64,000 bases of DNA, taken from positions 16,041 through 80,040 of the forward strand of contig CACWLC010000018.1 in the NCBI GenBank assembly GCA_902761605.1. The letters run 5' to 3'. The position numbers were made by a program, and so were the translations under genes. The number at the start of each line of letters is the position of its first letter. Position 1 is the first letter of the stretch. This document shows, piece by piece, positions 7,396 to 16,030 of the stretch. Below the pieces are notes generated by a model. The model made no database searches, was not told where the DNA came from, and saw only the letters and a list, made by a program, of their open reading frames with translations. Source of the DNA: an uncultured Prevotellaceae bacterium (GTDB lineage: Bacteria > Bacteroidota > Bacteroidia > Bacteroidales > Bacteroidaceae).

Positions 7396-8757
7396 ATGAT
7401 TATGAGCGAGCGCGGTAATTTCGGAAGCAAACTGGGTATAATCCTGGCAACAGCGGGTTCTGCTGTTGGCTTGGGTAATGTGTGGCGGTTCCCATATATG
7501 GCAGGTCAGAATGGTGGTGCTGCCTTTATCATCATCTATCTGGGATGTATCCTCCTGTTAGGAATTCCTGGTATGGTGAGTGAGTTTATCGTGGGACGCC
7601 ATTCTCAGTCAAATGCTGCTCGCGCATATGCCTCATTATCTAAGAGCAAGAGCTGGGGACTGATAGGTATCCTCGGCATCATCACCTCTACCATAATCCT
7701 CGGATTTTATGCGGTAGTGGCAGGATGGTGTCTTTTTTATCTGGGAGCTTCGACTGTCGGGCAACTTAAAGGTGACCCTGCCTTTGTGCAGAGTTATTTC
7801 CAAACTTTTTCCGGCGACCCCATAAAACCCGCTGTCCTTGGTGTCGCTTTTGTCCTCATCACTCATTTCATAATTGTCCGTGGTGTGCGCAATGGTATTG
7901 AGAAAGCTTCAAAACTGTTGATGCCGCTGCTCTTTATACTATTGTTGGTGATAGTGGTGGCTTCGTGTTCGTTGCCAGGAGCATCGAAAGGTATAGAATT
8001 CCTGCTGAAGCCTGATTTCTCGAAAGTCGGTCCTAATGTGTTTCTTGAGGCCTTGGGACAGGCATTCTTCTCGCTGAGTCTTGGAACGGCATGTCTCTGC
8101 ACATACGCCAGCTATTTTTCGCGTCAGACGCGTCTGCATTATTCTGCCACTCAGATAGCTGTTATCGACTTCTTCATTGCCCTGCTCGCAGGACTGATGA
8201 TCTTCCCTGCCGCCTTCTCCGTGGGTGTACAGCCTGACAGTGGTCCCTCGCTGATATTCATCACCTTGCCGAGTGTGTTCCAGCAGGCTTTCAGTTTCTC
8301 GCCAATGTTGGGATATGTCATTTCAATAATGTTCTACGCCCTCTTGGTGTTTGCAGCTCTCACGTCGACGATTTCCATGCATGAGATAGGCACAGCTTTC
8401 TTCCATGAGGAACTGAAGATCCGACGATCCTATGCTGCGTGGATCATTACAATGGTATGCTGCGTGTTGTGCATCTTTTGTTCGTTGTCGGTTGGAAATG
8501 CGGAGATCGGTTTCTTCGGTATGTCGCTGATGAATCTCTGCGATTTCATCACAGCCCAACTGATGCTTCCTGCAGGGGCTCTGCTCACAAGTATCCTTGT
8601 GGGATGGGTGGCTTCTAAATCTCTCGTCCGTGAGGAGTTTACCAATTTTGAGACTGCTCGAGGTAAATCGCTCTTCGGATACTATATCTTCTGCGTACGG
8701 TATGTCGTGCCAGTGTGCATTCTGCTGATACTGCTCCATCAGTTCGGACTGATATGA
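7396..8757 (+). CDS. sodium-dependent NSS-family transporter, 453 aa (second of a tandem pair)
   Basis: Closely similar along its length to the gene before it, with the same TM1 (AVGLGNVWRFPYMAGQNGG) and GLMIFPAAFSVG blocks, so the two arose by tandem duplication. They differ most in the helices around residues 70-120 and in the C-terminal quarter, where substrate or coupling differences may lie. ATG at 7396 follows the previous stop directly; 7402 (MSERGNFG) is an alternative start. Its stop TGA overlaps the next ATG. Confidence 0.93.
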   Translation: MIMSERGNFGSKLGIILATAGSAVGLGNVWRFPYMAGQNGGAAFIIIYLGCILLLGIPGMVSEFIVGRHSQSNAARAYASLSKSKSWGLIGILGIITSTIILGFYAVVAGWCLFYLGASTVGQLKGDPAFVQSYFQTFSGDPIKPAVLGVAFVLITHFIIVRGVRNGIEKASKLLMPLLFILLLVIVVASCSLPGASKGIEFLLKPDFSKVGPNVFLEALGQAFFSLSLGTACLCTYASYFSRQTRLHYSATQIAVIDFFIALLAGLMIFPAAFSVGVQPDSGPSLIFITLPSVFQQAFSFSPMLGYVISIMFYALLVFAALTSTISMHEIGTAFFHEELKIRRSYAAWIITMVCCVLCIFCSLSVGNAEIGFFGMSLMNLCDFITAQLMLPAGALLTSILVGWVASKSLVREEFTNFETARGKSLFGYYIFCVRYVVPVCILLILLHQFGLI

Positions 8758-9446
8758 TTTACTATAGGAAGTCTGACAGAAAGATATTCCTGGCGCTGCT
8801 GGGAGTGATAGCAATAGCTCTGATAGTGATATTCTTTACTGGTGGCAGTAATGATACTAACGAATTGCTCCCTGCCGATACCCTTTCGCAAAAGAAACAG
8901 CATCGTGACTCTTTTCATCGCAAGTCCTATCCCCAACGGACAGTATATGTCCGTACCAAGGTGATTTATCGCGACACTTCTTATCGTCGTGGCAAGGCTC
9001 TTCCTGATGCTGATCACGATTCTATTGTGACTCATTATCAGCAGAAGATAAAGCCAGGTGAACATATAGACCTTAACACTGCCGATACCACGATGCTGAA
9101 GATGGTGCCTGGCATCGGCAGCTATTTTGCCCGTAAGGTGGTGCAGTACGGTGAACGCTTAGGAGGTTATGTAAGCGTTGATCAGCTCGATGAAATCGAG
9201 GGTTTTCCTCTCGATTCAAAGGAATATCTTGTTATAGAGAACCCTTCCCCACGTAAGCTGGATGTCAATCGTCTATCGCTGAACGAACTAAAGAAACACC
9301 CATACATTAACTTCTATCAGGCCCGCGAGATAACCAACTATCGTCGGCTTCACGGTCCACTGAAGTCACTCTCCGACCTTCGTCTCTCCAAAGACTTCCC
9401 TCCAGAGGCCATCGCCCGTCTCGAGCCTTATGTGGAGTTTGAATAG
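8754..9446 (+). CDS. ComEA-like helix-hairpin-helix protein with N-terminal membrane anchor, 230 aa
   Basis: Residues about 10-30 (IFLALLGVIAIALIVIFF) form a membrane anchor; a basic linker follows, then two helix-hairpin-helix repeats: HIDLNTADTTMLKMVPGIG with YFARKVVQYGERLGGY, and LDVNRLSLNELKKHPYI with FYQAREITNYRRLHG. Such proteins bind double-stranded DNA non-specifically at the cell surface and in ComEA take up DNA for transformation; a DNA-uptake role here is only a family inference. The ATG at 8754 overlaps the stop of the second transporter (ATGA), so it is translated from the same mRNA. Ends at a terminator at 9466. Confidence 0.85.
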   Translation: MIYYRKSDRKIFLALLGVIAIALIVIFFTGGSNDTNELLPADTLSQKKQHRDSFHRKSYPQRTVYVRTKVIYRDTSYRRGKALPDADHDSIVTHYQQKIKPGEHIDLNTADTTMLKMVPGIGSYFARKVVQYGERLGGYVSVDQLDEIEGFPLDSKEYLVIENPSPRKLDVNRLSLNELKKHPYINFYQAREITNYRRLHGPLKSLSDLRLSKDFPPEAIARLEPYVEFE

Positions 9447-9465
9447 CTGTTGCGCAAATAAATGG

Positions 9466-9494
9466 CTGAAAGTTTGGTGCTTTCAGTTTTTTTT
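9466..9494 (+). terminator. intrinsic terminator after the HhH gene
   Basis: Perfect 7-bp stem CTGAAAG / CTTTCAG with loop TTTGGTG, followed by eight Ts (9487-9494). Its loop holds the TTTG -33 box of the next promoter. Confidence 0.85.
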
Positions 9495-9505
9495 CATACT
9501 TTTGC
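9473..9505 (+). promoter_or_regulatory. promoter of the tatAC operon
   Basis: TTTG at 9473-9476 inside the terminator loop, exactly 20 bp, then TACTTTTGC at 9497-9505. Predicted transcription start near 9507. Confidence 0.8.
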
Positions 9506-9507
9506 CG

Positions 9508-9528
9508 ATGAAAACTAAAGACTTTTGA
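9508..9528 (+). other. possible leaderless mini-ORF (6 codons) before tatA
   Basis: An ATG at the predicted transcription start opens a reading frame M-K-T-K-D-F-stop that ends 2 nt before the tatA ATG. It could couple translation to tatA or be chance. Confidence 0.25.
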
Positions 9529-9530
9529 AT

Positions 9531-9716
9531 ATGTTTGGACTTGGAATGCAAGAGATACTCGTTATTGCGCTGATAATCCTGCTGCTCTTCGGCGGCAAGA
9601 AGATTCCTGAATTGATGAAAGGCCTTGGTAAAGGCGTGAAGAGTTTCAAGGAAGGAATGAATGAGGTGACTGATATTACAAAGGACGAGGAAAAGAAAGA
9701 GGATGCAGGGAAGTGA
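9531..9716 (+). CDS. tatA: twin-arginine translocase subunit TatA, 61 aa
   Basis: A short protein with one N-terminal helix ([23 protein letters not shown]), the FGxxKxPEL hinge, an amphipathic helix ([18 protein letters not shown]) and a charged tail: the TatA/E pattern. It forms the oligomeric pore that moves folded Tat substrates across the inner membrane. I use ATG 9531, not the TTG six bases earlier. Overlaps tatC by 14 nt. A Tat-signal protein is encoded 2.3 kb downstream in the same direction. Confidence 0.95.
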   Translation: MFGLGMQEILVIALIILLLFGGKKIPELMKGLGKGVKSFKEGMNEVTDITKDEEKKEDAGK

Positions 9717-10449
9717 CTCTGAGACGATGACCTTCTGGGATCATCTCGACGAACTGCGCTCTGTCATCATCCGTATCCTTGTGATAACGGCGGTGGCGGC
9801 AGTGGTGGCCTTCGTGATGAAGGACGAGATGTTCGCCATAGTCCTCGCCCCTCGCAGCAGCGACTTCATCACCTATCGACTCATGGGTGTGGAGCCGTTC
9901 TCGATACATCTGATGAATACGGGCTTGACGGAGCAGTTCATGATGCACCTGAAGACCGCGATGTATTTCGGAGTACTGGTGGCATCGCCGTTTATCATCT
10001 GGCAACTCTTCCGTTTCGTGTCGCCTGCGCTCTATGAGGGTGAAAGGAAATATGCTACGGCATTATGCCTCAGCGGATACCTGATGTTTATGCTGGGAAC
10101 ATTATTGGATTACTTCCTTATCTTCCCGCTGACGGTTAAGTTTCTTGGTACTTATCAGGTGAGCCCCGATGTGGCGAATATGCTGACGCTGCAGTCGTAT
10201 ATGGACACGCTGATGATGATGAGTCTCGTGATGGGAATAGTGTTCGAACTGCCTGTGGTGAGTTGGCTCTTAGGACGGATGGGGCTTGTCAACCGCAGTA
10301 TGATGCGCTCTATGCGCCGCCATGCGATAGTGGCGATACTAATCATAGCGGCGATAATCACTCCTACGACAGATGCCTTTACGCTGTTTATAGTGGCATT
10401 GCCGATATGGCTGTTGTATGAGATGAGCATAGTTATTGTGAAAAGGTGA
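9703..10449 (+). CDS. tatC: Sec-independent translocase TatC, 248 aa
   Basis: TatC is the receptor for twin-arginine signals. The N-terminal FWDHLDELR motif and about six membrane helices are present; [24 protein letters not shown] in two stretches and the [10 protein letters not shown] segment in the last part are typical. Start at 9703 overlaps tatA; an internal ATG at 9727 ([11 protein letters not shown]) is also possible. Forms an operon with tatA and probably with the ferredoxin protein and the Tat-exported reductase that follow. Confidence 0.95.
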   Translation: MQGSDSETMTFWDHLDELRSVIIRILVITAVAAVVAFVMKDEMFAIVLAPRSSDFITYRLMGVEPFSIHLMNTGLTEQFMMHLKTAMYFGVLVASPFIIWQLFRFVSPALYEGERKYATALCLSGYLMFMLGTLLDYFLIFPLTVKFLGTYQVSPDVANMLTLQSYMDTLMMMSLVMGIVFELPVVSWLLGRMGLVNRSMMRSMRRHAIVAILIIAAIITPTTDAFTLFIVALPIWLLYEMSIVIVKR

Positions 10450-10483
10450 AAAGATAAAAAGGTAAAAAAGTAAAAAGGTAATA
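10450..10483 (+). repeat. short-period spacer repeat (AAAAAGGTA)
   Basis: About four imperfect copies of an 8-9 bp A-rich unit with GGTA or AGTA between tatC and the ferredoxin gene. The same unit recurs at 57541-57565 and inverted at 57623-57652. Confidence 0.6.
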
Positions 10484-10502
10484 ACTAAACAAATACTGAC
10501 TT

Positions 10503-12017
10503 ATGTTACGTAAAATCAGGACAATTGTTGCGGCTGTGGTGTTCGTTTTGATCACCCTGCTGTTTCTGGACTTCACAGGAACGTTGCATCATTGGCTTGG
10601 CTGGCTTGCGAAGATCCAGTTCCTGCCTGCCGTGATGGCTCTCAATGTGGTGGTTATCGTCGTGCTTGTCGCACTGACACTTATCTTCGGACGTATCTAC
10701 TGTTCTGTGATATGTCCTCTTGGTATTCTTCAGGACCTGCTGGCACGTCTGCGCAAAAAGAAGAATAAGTATAGCTACTCCGGTGAGGTGCGCTGGCTGC
10801 GTTATCCTATGCTCCTGGTGTTTATCATCGCTGGGGTTGTGGGAATAGGCTCTCTCTTCCAACTCTTGGCGCCTTATAGCGCCTTCGGACGTATTGCCAC
10901 GATGATTCTCCAGCCGATATGGATGATGGGTAATAATGTTCTGGGAACGATCGCCGAACGTGCTGACAGCTATGCCTTCTATACCGTCGATGTATGGATG
11001 AAGTCACTGCCTGTGCTTATCATCGCATCAGCCACACTGGTGGTGCTTTTTATCCTCGCCTGGCGCGGAGGACGAACATACTGTAACACCATCTGTCCTG
11101 TGGGTACAATACTCTCATTCTTAGCGCGATTCTCTTTCCTGAAGATCCGCTTCGACGAGAAGAAATGTAAGAACTGCTCCCTTTGTTCTAATAACTGCAA
11201 GGCGGCATGCATAGATTACAAGACGCATACTGTCGATTACTCTCGCTGCGTAGTATGCGGCAATTGCATCGACAGCTGTAAATTCGGAGCCCTGAAATAT
11301 GTAGGATCTCTAGGAAATCCTAGGGAATCTAGCAATTCTAGGATATCTAGCGATCCAAATAAATCTGGCGTTTCTGGCGATTCTATCGATACATCCAAGC
11401 GCTCTTTCCTCTTGGCATCTGCCCTGCTTGCTGGTGGCGCGATGGCTCAGAAAAAGGAAAAGCTTATGGATGGTGGTCTTGCCGAGCTTGAGGATAAGGT
11501 TGCTCCAAACCGTCAGACTCCGCTCACGCCTCCGGGCTCTCTCTCTTTCGATCACTTCGCCCAGCATTGTACGGGCTGTCAGCTTTGTGTCTCTGAATGT
11601 CCCAACGATGTCCTTCGACCTTCTTCCGATCTTATGCACCTGATGTTGCCTGAGATGTCGTATGAGCGAGGCTACTGTCGTCCGGAGTGTACTCGTTGTT
11701 CTGAGGTGTGCCCTGCTGGTGCTTTCCATCATGTGGATAAGCCTGAGAAGTCTTCTATCCAGATAGGTCATGCTGTATGGATTAAGAAGAATTGTGTTGT
11801 TCTTACCGATCAGGTGGAGTGCGGCAACTGTGCCCGTCACTGTCCTTCTGGTGCTATCGAGATGGTGCCTATGGATGAGAATGATGAGGAGTCACCAATG
11901 ATTCCTGCCATCAACGAGGCAGCCTGCATCGGATGTGGTGCCTGTGAGTATGTATGTCCGTCGCGGCCGTTCTCGGCGATATATGTTGAGGGGCACGAGG
12001 TACATAAGAAACTTTGA
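10503..12017 (+). CDS. membrane multi-cluster 4Fe-4S ferredoxin protein (NapH/NosR-like), 504 aa
   Basis: The first about 210 residues carry membrane helices with two cytoplasmic CxxxCP motifs (YCSVICPLG and YCNTICPVG), the NapH/NosR-type electron-transfer architecture. Then come ferredoxin motifs CKNCSLCSNNC and CVVCGNCIDSC, a serine-rich linker (residues about 268-298) made of a 9-bp DNA repeat, a hydrophobic KRSFLLASALLAGGAMA segment, and further motifs CTGCQLCVSEC, CRPECTRCSEVC, CGNCARHC and CIGCGACEYVC. It probably passes electrons between the membrane and the exported reductase encoded next; that pairing is inferred from context. The KRSFLLASALL segment could act as a membrane anchor or Tat-like helix that places the second ferredoxin part outside the cell membrane. 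Confidence 0.85.
   Translation: MLRKIRTIVAAVVFVLITLLFLDFTGTLHHWLGWLAKIQFLPAVMALNVVVIVVLVALTLIFGRIYCSVICPLGILQDLLARLRKKKNKYSYSGEVRWLRYPMLLVFIIAGVVGIGSLFQLLAPYSAFGRIATMILQPIWMMGNNVLGTIAERADSYAFYTVDVWMKSLPVLIIASATLVVLFILAWRGGRTYCNTICPVGTILSFLARFSFLKIRFDEKKCKNCSLCSNNCKAACIDYKTHTVDYSRCVVCGNCIDSCKFGALKYVGSLGNPRESSNSRISSDPNKSGVSGDSIDTSKRSFLLASALLAGGAMAQKKEKLMDGGLAELEDKVAPNRQTPLTPPGSLSFDHFAQHCTGCQLCVSECPNDVLRPSSDLMHLMLPEMSYERGYCRPECTRCSEVCPAGAFHHVDKPEKSSIQIGHAVWIKKNCVVLTDQVECGNCARHCPSGAIEMVPMDENDEESPMIPAINEAACIGCGACEYVCPSRPFSAIYVEGHEVHKKL
11307..11396 (+). repeat. in-frame 9-bp degenerate tandem repeat inside the ferredoxin gene
   Basis: About ten 9-bp units of the form NNN-TCT-RGN, for example AATCCTAGG, GAATCTAGC, AATTCTAGG, ATATCTAGC, GTTTCTGGC and GATTCTATC. 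Each encodes x-Ser/Pro-x, giving a serine-rich linker between two ferredoxin parts. A shorter tract of the same unit is at 39504-39540 in another gene. Confidence 0.75.
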
Positions 12018-12037
12018 ACATTGAACATTGAACTTTG
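12012..12037 (+). repeat. short-period spacer repeat (TTGAACA/TTGAACT)
   Basis: Three to four copies of TTGAAC with A/T fill between the ferredoxin gene stop and the next ATG. Confidence 0.5.
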
Positions 12038-12043
12038 AGCTTT

Positions 12044-13465
12044 ATGATTACAAAGAAAGATAAGAATATATCGAGACGTGGGTTCCTGAAGATGCTGGGA
12101 GCGGGGAGTGTAGGTGCTGCCATTTCGCTGGTGGGGTGTAAGGAAGCCAACAAGGCGGAGAACAAAGCCGCTGAGGAATACAAGAATCAGGTAGAGCCGC
12201 CAAAGGGCAAGATGACATATCGTGTGAATCCCAAGACTAAGGAGAAAGTGTCGCTGTTGGGATATGGCATGATGCGCCTGCCGTCGAAGGTGGATAATGG
12301 CGATGAGTTTGATCAGGAGATGATCAACAAACAGGTGGATTATGCTATCGAACATGGCCTGAACTATTTCGATACGTCGCCTGTCTATTGTCAGGGAAAG
12401 TCGGAGGGTTGTACTGGTATCGCCTTGAGCCGTCATAAGCGCGAGGAGTATTTCGTGGCTACGAAACTCTCAAACTTTAACCGAGATTACTGGAAACGGG
12501 AGAAAGCCTTGGAGATGTACCATAACTCGATGAAGGAACTCCAGGTAGATTATATCGACTATTATCTGTTGCATGCCATTGGTGGAGGCATGGATGAGTT
12601 TCATGGACGATATGTCGACAATGGCATCATGGATTTCCTTCTTAAAGAGCGCGAGGCAGGACGTATCCGTAATCTTGGATTCTCGTTCCACGGACAGAAG
12701 AGTGTCTTCGATGAGGTGCTCGCCATGCATGATAAGTATCACTGGGACTTCGTGCAGATAGAGCTCAACTATCTTGACTGGGACTATGCCGACGAGATAA
12801 GCAAGCGTAATGTCGATGCCAGCTATCTTTATGCAGAACTTGCGAAGAAGGGTATACCCGCTGTTATCATGGAGCCTCTGTTGGGTGGTCGCTTGGCAAA
12901 TCTGCCTCAGTATCTTGCCGCCGAGCTTAAGAGCCATGACCCAGAGCGTAGCGTTGCCTCATGGGCTTTCCGTTATGCTGGTACTCCAGAGGGTGTGCTT
13001 ACAGTACTATCTGGAATGACGTATATGGAACATCTTAAGGATAATCTACTCAGTTATTGTCCTCTCGTTCCGCTATCTGACAAGGAGATGCGATATCTTG
13101 ATGATGTGGTGGCACAGAAGATTGTCGGGCTTGAGAATATCCCATGCAACGATTGTAAGTATTGCATGCCTTGTCCTTACGGTGTCGATATCCCTGCCAT
13201 CTTCGTACATTATAATAAATGTAAGAACGAGGGATCGTTGCCGATGGGTGTGGGCGATAGTGAGTATCGCGAGCATCGCCGTCAATATCTTATCTCTCTG
13301 GATCGAGTGGTGCCTCGTGATCGCCAGCCGGACCACTGCATCCAGTGTGGCCAGTGCGAGCCTCACTGCCCGCAGAACATCCGTATTCCTCGTGAGTTGA
13401 GAAAGATCGACGAGATGATCGAGAATCTCAAGCGCAATCCATTCATAATGGATAAGGAAATGTAA
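12044..13465 (+). CDS. Tat-signal aldo/keto reductase lipoprotein with C-terminal 4Fe-4S domain, 473 aa
   Basis: The N-terminus has a twin-arginine signal (SRRGFLKMLGAGSVGAA) that ends in a lipobox (SLVGC), so the protein is probably exported folded and lipid-anchored. An aldo/keto reductase barrel follows (LGYGMMRLP, LNYFDTSPVY, DYIDYYLLH, IRNLGFSFHG), then a C-terminal ferredoxin part with CNDCKYCMPCPYGVDIP and CIQCGQCEPHCPQN. This architecture is known in anaerobes; substrate and electron partner are unknown. Export of a cofactor-bearing enzyme explains the linked tatAC genes, and the preceding ferredoxin membrane protein could feed it electrons. ATG 12044 is preferred to an upstream TTG because it sits directly before the Tat signal. 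Confidence 0.88.
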   Translation: MITKKDKNISRRGFLKMLGAGSVGAAISLVGCKEANKAENKAAEEYKNQVEPPKGKMTYRVNPKTKEKVSLLGYGMMRLPSKVDNGDEFDQEMINKQVDYAIEHGLNYFDTSPVYCQGKSEGCTGIALSRHKREEYFVATKLSNFNRDYWKREKALEMYHNSMKELQVDYIDYYLLHAIGGGMDEFHGRYVDNGIMDFLLKEREAGRIRNLGFSFHGQKSVFDEVLAMHDKYHWDFVQIELNYLDWDYADEISKRNVDASYLYAELAKKGIPAVIMEPLLGGRLANLPQYLAAELKSHDPERSVASWAFRYAGTPEGVLTVLSGMTYMEHLKDNLLSYCPLVPLSDKEMRYLDDVVAQKIVGLENIPCNDCKYCMPCPYGVDIPAIFVHYNKCKNEGSLPMGVGDSEYREHRRQYLISLDRVVPRDRQPDHCIQCGQCEPHCPQNIRIPRELRKIDEMIENLKRNPFIMDKEM

Positions 13466-13493
13466 ATAAACCAAGCCGATTTCTTTCAAGATT

Positions 13494-14117
13494 TTACACC
13501 AATTTCTTTTCTAATGCCAGTCTTACGAGGCCGACGGTGTTCTTCACGTTGAATTTCGCCAGCAGACGCTTACGGTACCAGTTCACCGTCTCTGTGCTCA
13601 GGTGCAGTTGGGCGGCGATCTCAGGATTAGTCATTCCATCGCAGATGAGGCGCAGGATGTTCTTCTCCACATCCGTCAGCACCACGCTGTTTATTTTGCC
13701 TTTCTGGAGAATGGCTTCCACATGCGGCGACACATACTGCTGTTTCTGCCATACGCTGACGATAGCCTCAATCAACTCTTCTACGGGAGAGCTCTTCAGC
13801 ACGTAGCCGTGGGCACCGCACTCCATCATGCGTTGAATCATGGAGTACTCATCGTGAATGGTGACAGCGACGACGCGGACTATCGGATATTCGCTGACAA
13901 CCAGCCGGCAGAAGGCTACCCCGTCTCCATCTGGCATCGAAAGGTCGAGCAGGAGCACGTCGGGACGCCGGTCTTGTAGGGCTTGCTTGCAGGCTTCCAG
14001 AGTGTTGAAGCTACGGCTGACGTGGGCCTTGCCGCTGTTGTTGATTAGTTCCGTGAGTCCCTCGCAAACCATCTGGTGGTCGTCAACGATATACACGTCT
14101 ATCAGATAATTCTTCAT
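13494..14117 (-). CDS. NarL/LuxR-family response regulator, 207 aa
   Basis: An N-terminal receiver domain with the acidic pair D12-D13, phospho-acceptor D58 (VLLLDLSMPDGDG), a conserved threonine in VAVTIHDE and lysine in YVLKSSP. The C-terminal LuxR-type helix-turn-helix (VLTDVEKNILRLICDGMTN, EIAAQLHLSTETVNWYRKR) binds DNA as a dimer. It overlaps the histidine kinase stop (ATGA), so the two are one unit. The twin palindromes at 16031-16086, upstream of the kinase and of a divergent operon, are the natural candidate binding sites. Confidence 0.93.
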   Translation of the reverse strand: MKNYLIDVYIVDDHQMVCEGLTELINNSGKAHVSRSFNTLEACKQALQDRRPDVLLLDLSMPDGDGVAFCRLVVSEYPIVRVVAVTIHDEYSMIQRMMECGAHGYVLKSSPVEELIEAIVSVWQKQQYVSPHVEAILQKGKINSVVLTDVEKNILRLICDGMTNPEIAAQLHLSTETVNWYRKRLLAKFNVKNTVGLVRLALEKKLV

Positions 14118-15994
14118 AGTGGTAATATGATGTTTATGTCTGTTCCCTTGCTCTCGGCTGACACGATGTCGATCCTGCCATTGTATGACTCGATGCGCTC
14201 ACGGATATTCTGCAGACCCATGCCCTCGCCCGAAACGGTTCCCCTCTGTATCCCCCTTCCGTTGTCGCTGACGGTGAGTGTCACTTCGTGTTCGTCCTGC
14301 ATCAGCTGAATACTGATGCTGCTGGCCTGGGCATGCTTTAGGGCATTGTTTACCAGTTCGTAGGCACAGCGATAGAGCACAAGTTCAACGTCTTTTTCGA
14401 GATGGATGTCTCCAACGGCTTGGAATATCGCCCCAGGCACGGATACAGCGAAGTCGTTAAGAGCAGAAGCCAGTCCGTTCTTCAGCAGTTCCTCGGGCAT
14501 CAGGTGATGGGCCGTGCGGCGCAGTTCGATAATTATATCGTCGAGCAGATCACGGGGAGAACCGTCTCCTTGATTCACTAGCTTCATCCGTAGCAGCGAC
14601 AGCATCCCTCCGAGTCCGTCGTGCAGGTCACGTGCCAGTATTCTTCGCTCCTTAGTCTCTGCCTCCAGTGCCACCTTAGCAGCCAACAGTGCTCTCTTTC
14701 GTTTGTGCATCACCACCATTAGTACGAATCCAGCCACAAGGGCAGTGATGGCGATGATGGCGGCAGCTAGGAGCCATAGGTAGAGTGAGCGTTGCTTGTC
14801 TAGTGTTACAATCTGCGCCTCCTTCTGGGCTGTCTCGTAGAGCACCTCCATCTGCGAGAGTCCGCTCTGGTAGTTCCTCGTGGAGAGCCTCTCCTGTAGC
14901 GTGCGTACCTTTTTTATAAATATGGATGCCTGCTCTTTGTTGCCCAGCTGCATGTATATCTGTGCCAGGAGCTCGTAGCAGCCGATATCACCGTAGGTTG
15001 CCTCGTCGTCGTTTTCGTGTATTGACTTCAGGGCATATTCGAGGGCCTGCTGCCATCGGTGCTCTTCTATCGCTACCATAGTGGCGGCTGCATAGATGTC
15101 GCACTGGGTCTCCATCATCATCTCGCCGTTCACCAGCGAGAGGGCTTCCGTCGCGTATGCCTTTGCCTTAGCCAAGTCAGTGTGGACGTCCATCAGGTGG
15201 AGCTTTGTCATTGAGGCAAGCACTTCAGGGTAGTCGCTCGTTTCCTCTTTGCGATGTGAGTGATAGTAGTCGTAGGCAGGGAGGATGGTCTGACGGGCCT
15301 TTTCATAGTCACCTTCTTCGATGTATATCTTCACCAGACCTTTTCTGGGCAGTGCAGCCATCAGTGAGTCGCCTGATGCTTCGCCTGTCTTGATGGCTTT
15401 CAGATACTCTGCCTCAGCCTTCTTGTTGTTGCCCATCGAGAGCCACAGTTCAGCCACGTTGTGATGCAGGATGGTCTGCGACTCCAGCCAGCCGTGCTTC
15501 TCGAAGATGGGTAGTGCCTTCTGGTAGTACTCGATGGCCAGCAGCGCCTTGTCCTGGATGTTGTAGAGATTGCCGATGGCACCGTAGAGCTGCGAAAGGT
15601 TATCATCGATGTCGCTCTCGGTGTAGCGCTTGTCGTTTTTCATCGAGTCGGTGACGGCGAGCGCCCAGAGGAAGTAGCGTTCTGCCTCTTGGTATTTCTC
15701 TTGTCCGTAACTCTGCAGCCCTAGATTGTAGAGGGCACTCTCACGCACGTTTTTGGCATCCATCTTGTAAGTCAGGGCGAGCATCTCGCGGCAGTAGCGT
15801 TCGTGCTTCTCGCCGTCCTTGCCTATATAGCCGCGTATCAGGATGCTGTAACAGCTCAAGCGCTCCTTGTCGCTGAGGTGCTTGTTGCTTAGCAATACTT
15901 GTTCAGCCGAGTCCACTTTGGCATTGCGGTGATCGATATAGCCATGAGCTGTCATACAGGCAACCAGACACGCAAAAAAGATAATTGTTCTCAT
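14114..15994 (-). CDS. HisKA_3-type sensor histidine kinase with periplasmic TPR domain, 626 aa
   Basis: Signal peptide at 1-18 (IIFFACLVACMTAHG), then about 350 residues of TPR-like helical repeats (for example ALYNLGLQSYGQEKYQEAERYF and AIEYYQKALPIFEKHG), a membrane helix near residues 405-428, and a kinase core with H458 in RDLHDGLGGMLSLLR and ATPase motifs SDNGRG and GMGLQNIRERI. The TPR part would sense a ligand or protein in the periplasm. This class is common in Bacteroidetes. The start lies 6 nt downstream of the predicted transcription start, so its mRNA is nearly leaderless. Divergent from the OmpA-like operon. Confidence 0.92.
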   Translation of the reverse strand: MRTIIFFACLVACMTAHGYIDHRNAKVDSAEQVLLSNKHLSDKERLSCYSILIRGYIGKDGEKHERYCREMLALTYKMDAKNVRESALYNLGLQSYGQEKYQEAERYFLWALAVTDSMKNDKRYTESDIDDNLSQLYGAIGNLYNIQDKALLAIEYYQKALPIFEKHGWLESQTILHHNVAELWLSMGNNKKAEAEYLKAIKTGEASGDSLMAALPRKGLVKIYIEEGDYEKARQTILPAYDYYHSHRKEETSDYPEVLASMTKLHLMDVHTDLAKAKAYATEALSLVNGEMMMETQCDIYAAATMVAIEEHRWQQALEYALKSIHENDDEATYGDIGCYELLAQIYMQLGNKEQASIFIKKVRTLQERLSTRNYQSGLSQMEVLYETAQKEAQIVTLDKQRSLYLWLLAAAIIAITALVAGFVLMVVMHKRKRALLAAKVALEAETKERRILARDLHDGLGGMLSLLRMKLVNQGDGSPRDLLDDIIIELRRTAHHLMPEELLKNGLASALNDFAVSVPGAIFQAVGDIHLEKDVELVLYRCAYELVNNALKHAQASSISIQLMQDEHEVTLTVSDNGRGIQRGTVSGEGMGLQNIRERIESYNGRIDIVSAESKGTDINIILPL

Positions 15995-16002
15995 TCTGCC
16001 TA

Positions 16003-16010
16003 CAAATTTA
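16003..16010 (-). promoter_or_regulatory. -7 promoter box of the histidine kinase operon
   Basis: Reads TAAATTTG on the - strand, 8 nt before the ATG at 15994. Downstream of the twin palindromes for this direction, so they could regulate both ways. Confidence 0.45.
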
Positions 16011-16030
16011 CCTTTTTTTTTCCATTTTCA

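Noticed and set aside
8323-8814. Long - strand frame opposite the second NSS transporter
   Set aside because: His/Ser/Arg-rich shadow of the coding strand with no recognisable domain.
11389-11466. Separate Tat-signal gene starting inside the ferredoxin gene (KRSFLLASALLAGG)
   Set aside because: The frame is continuous with the upstream domains and the segment has only one arginine, so it is kept as an internal segment; a fusion or anchor is possible.
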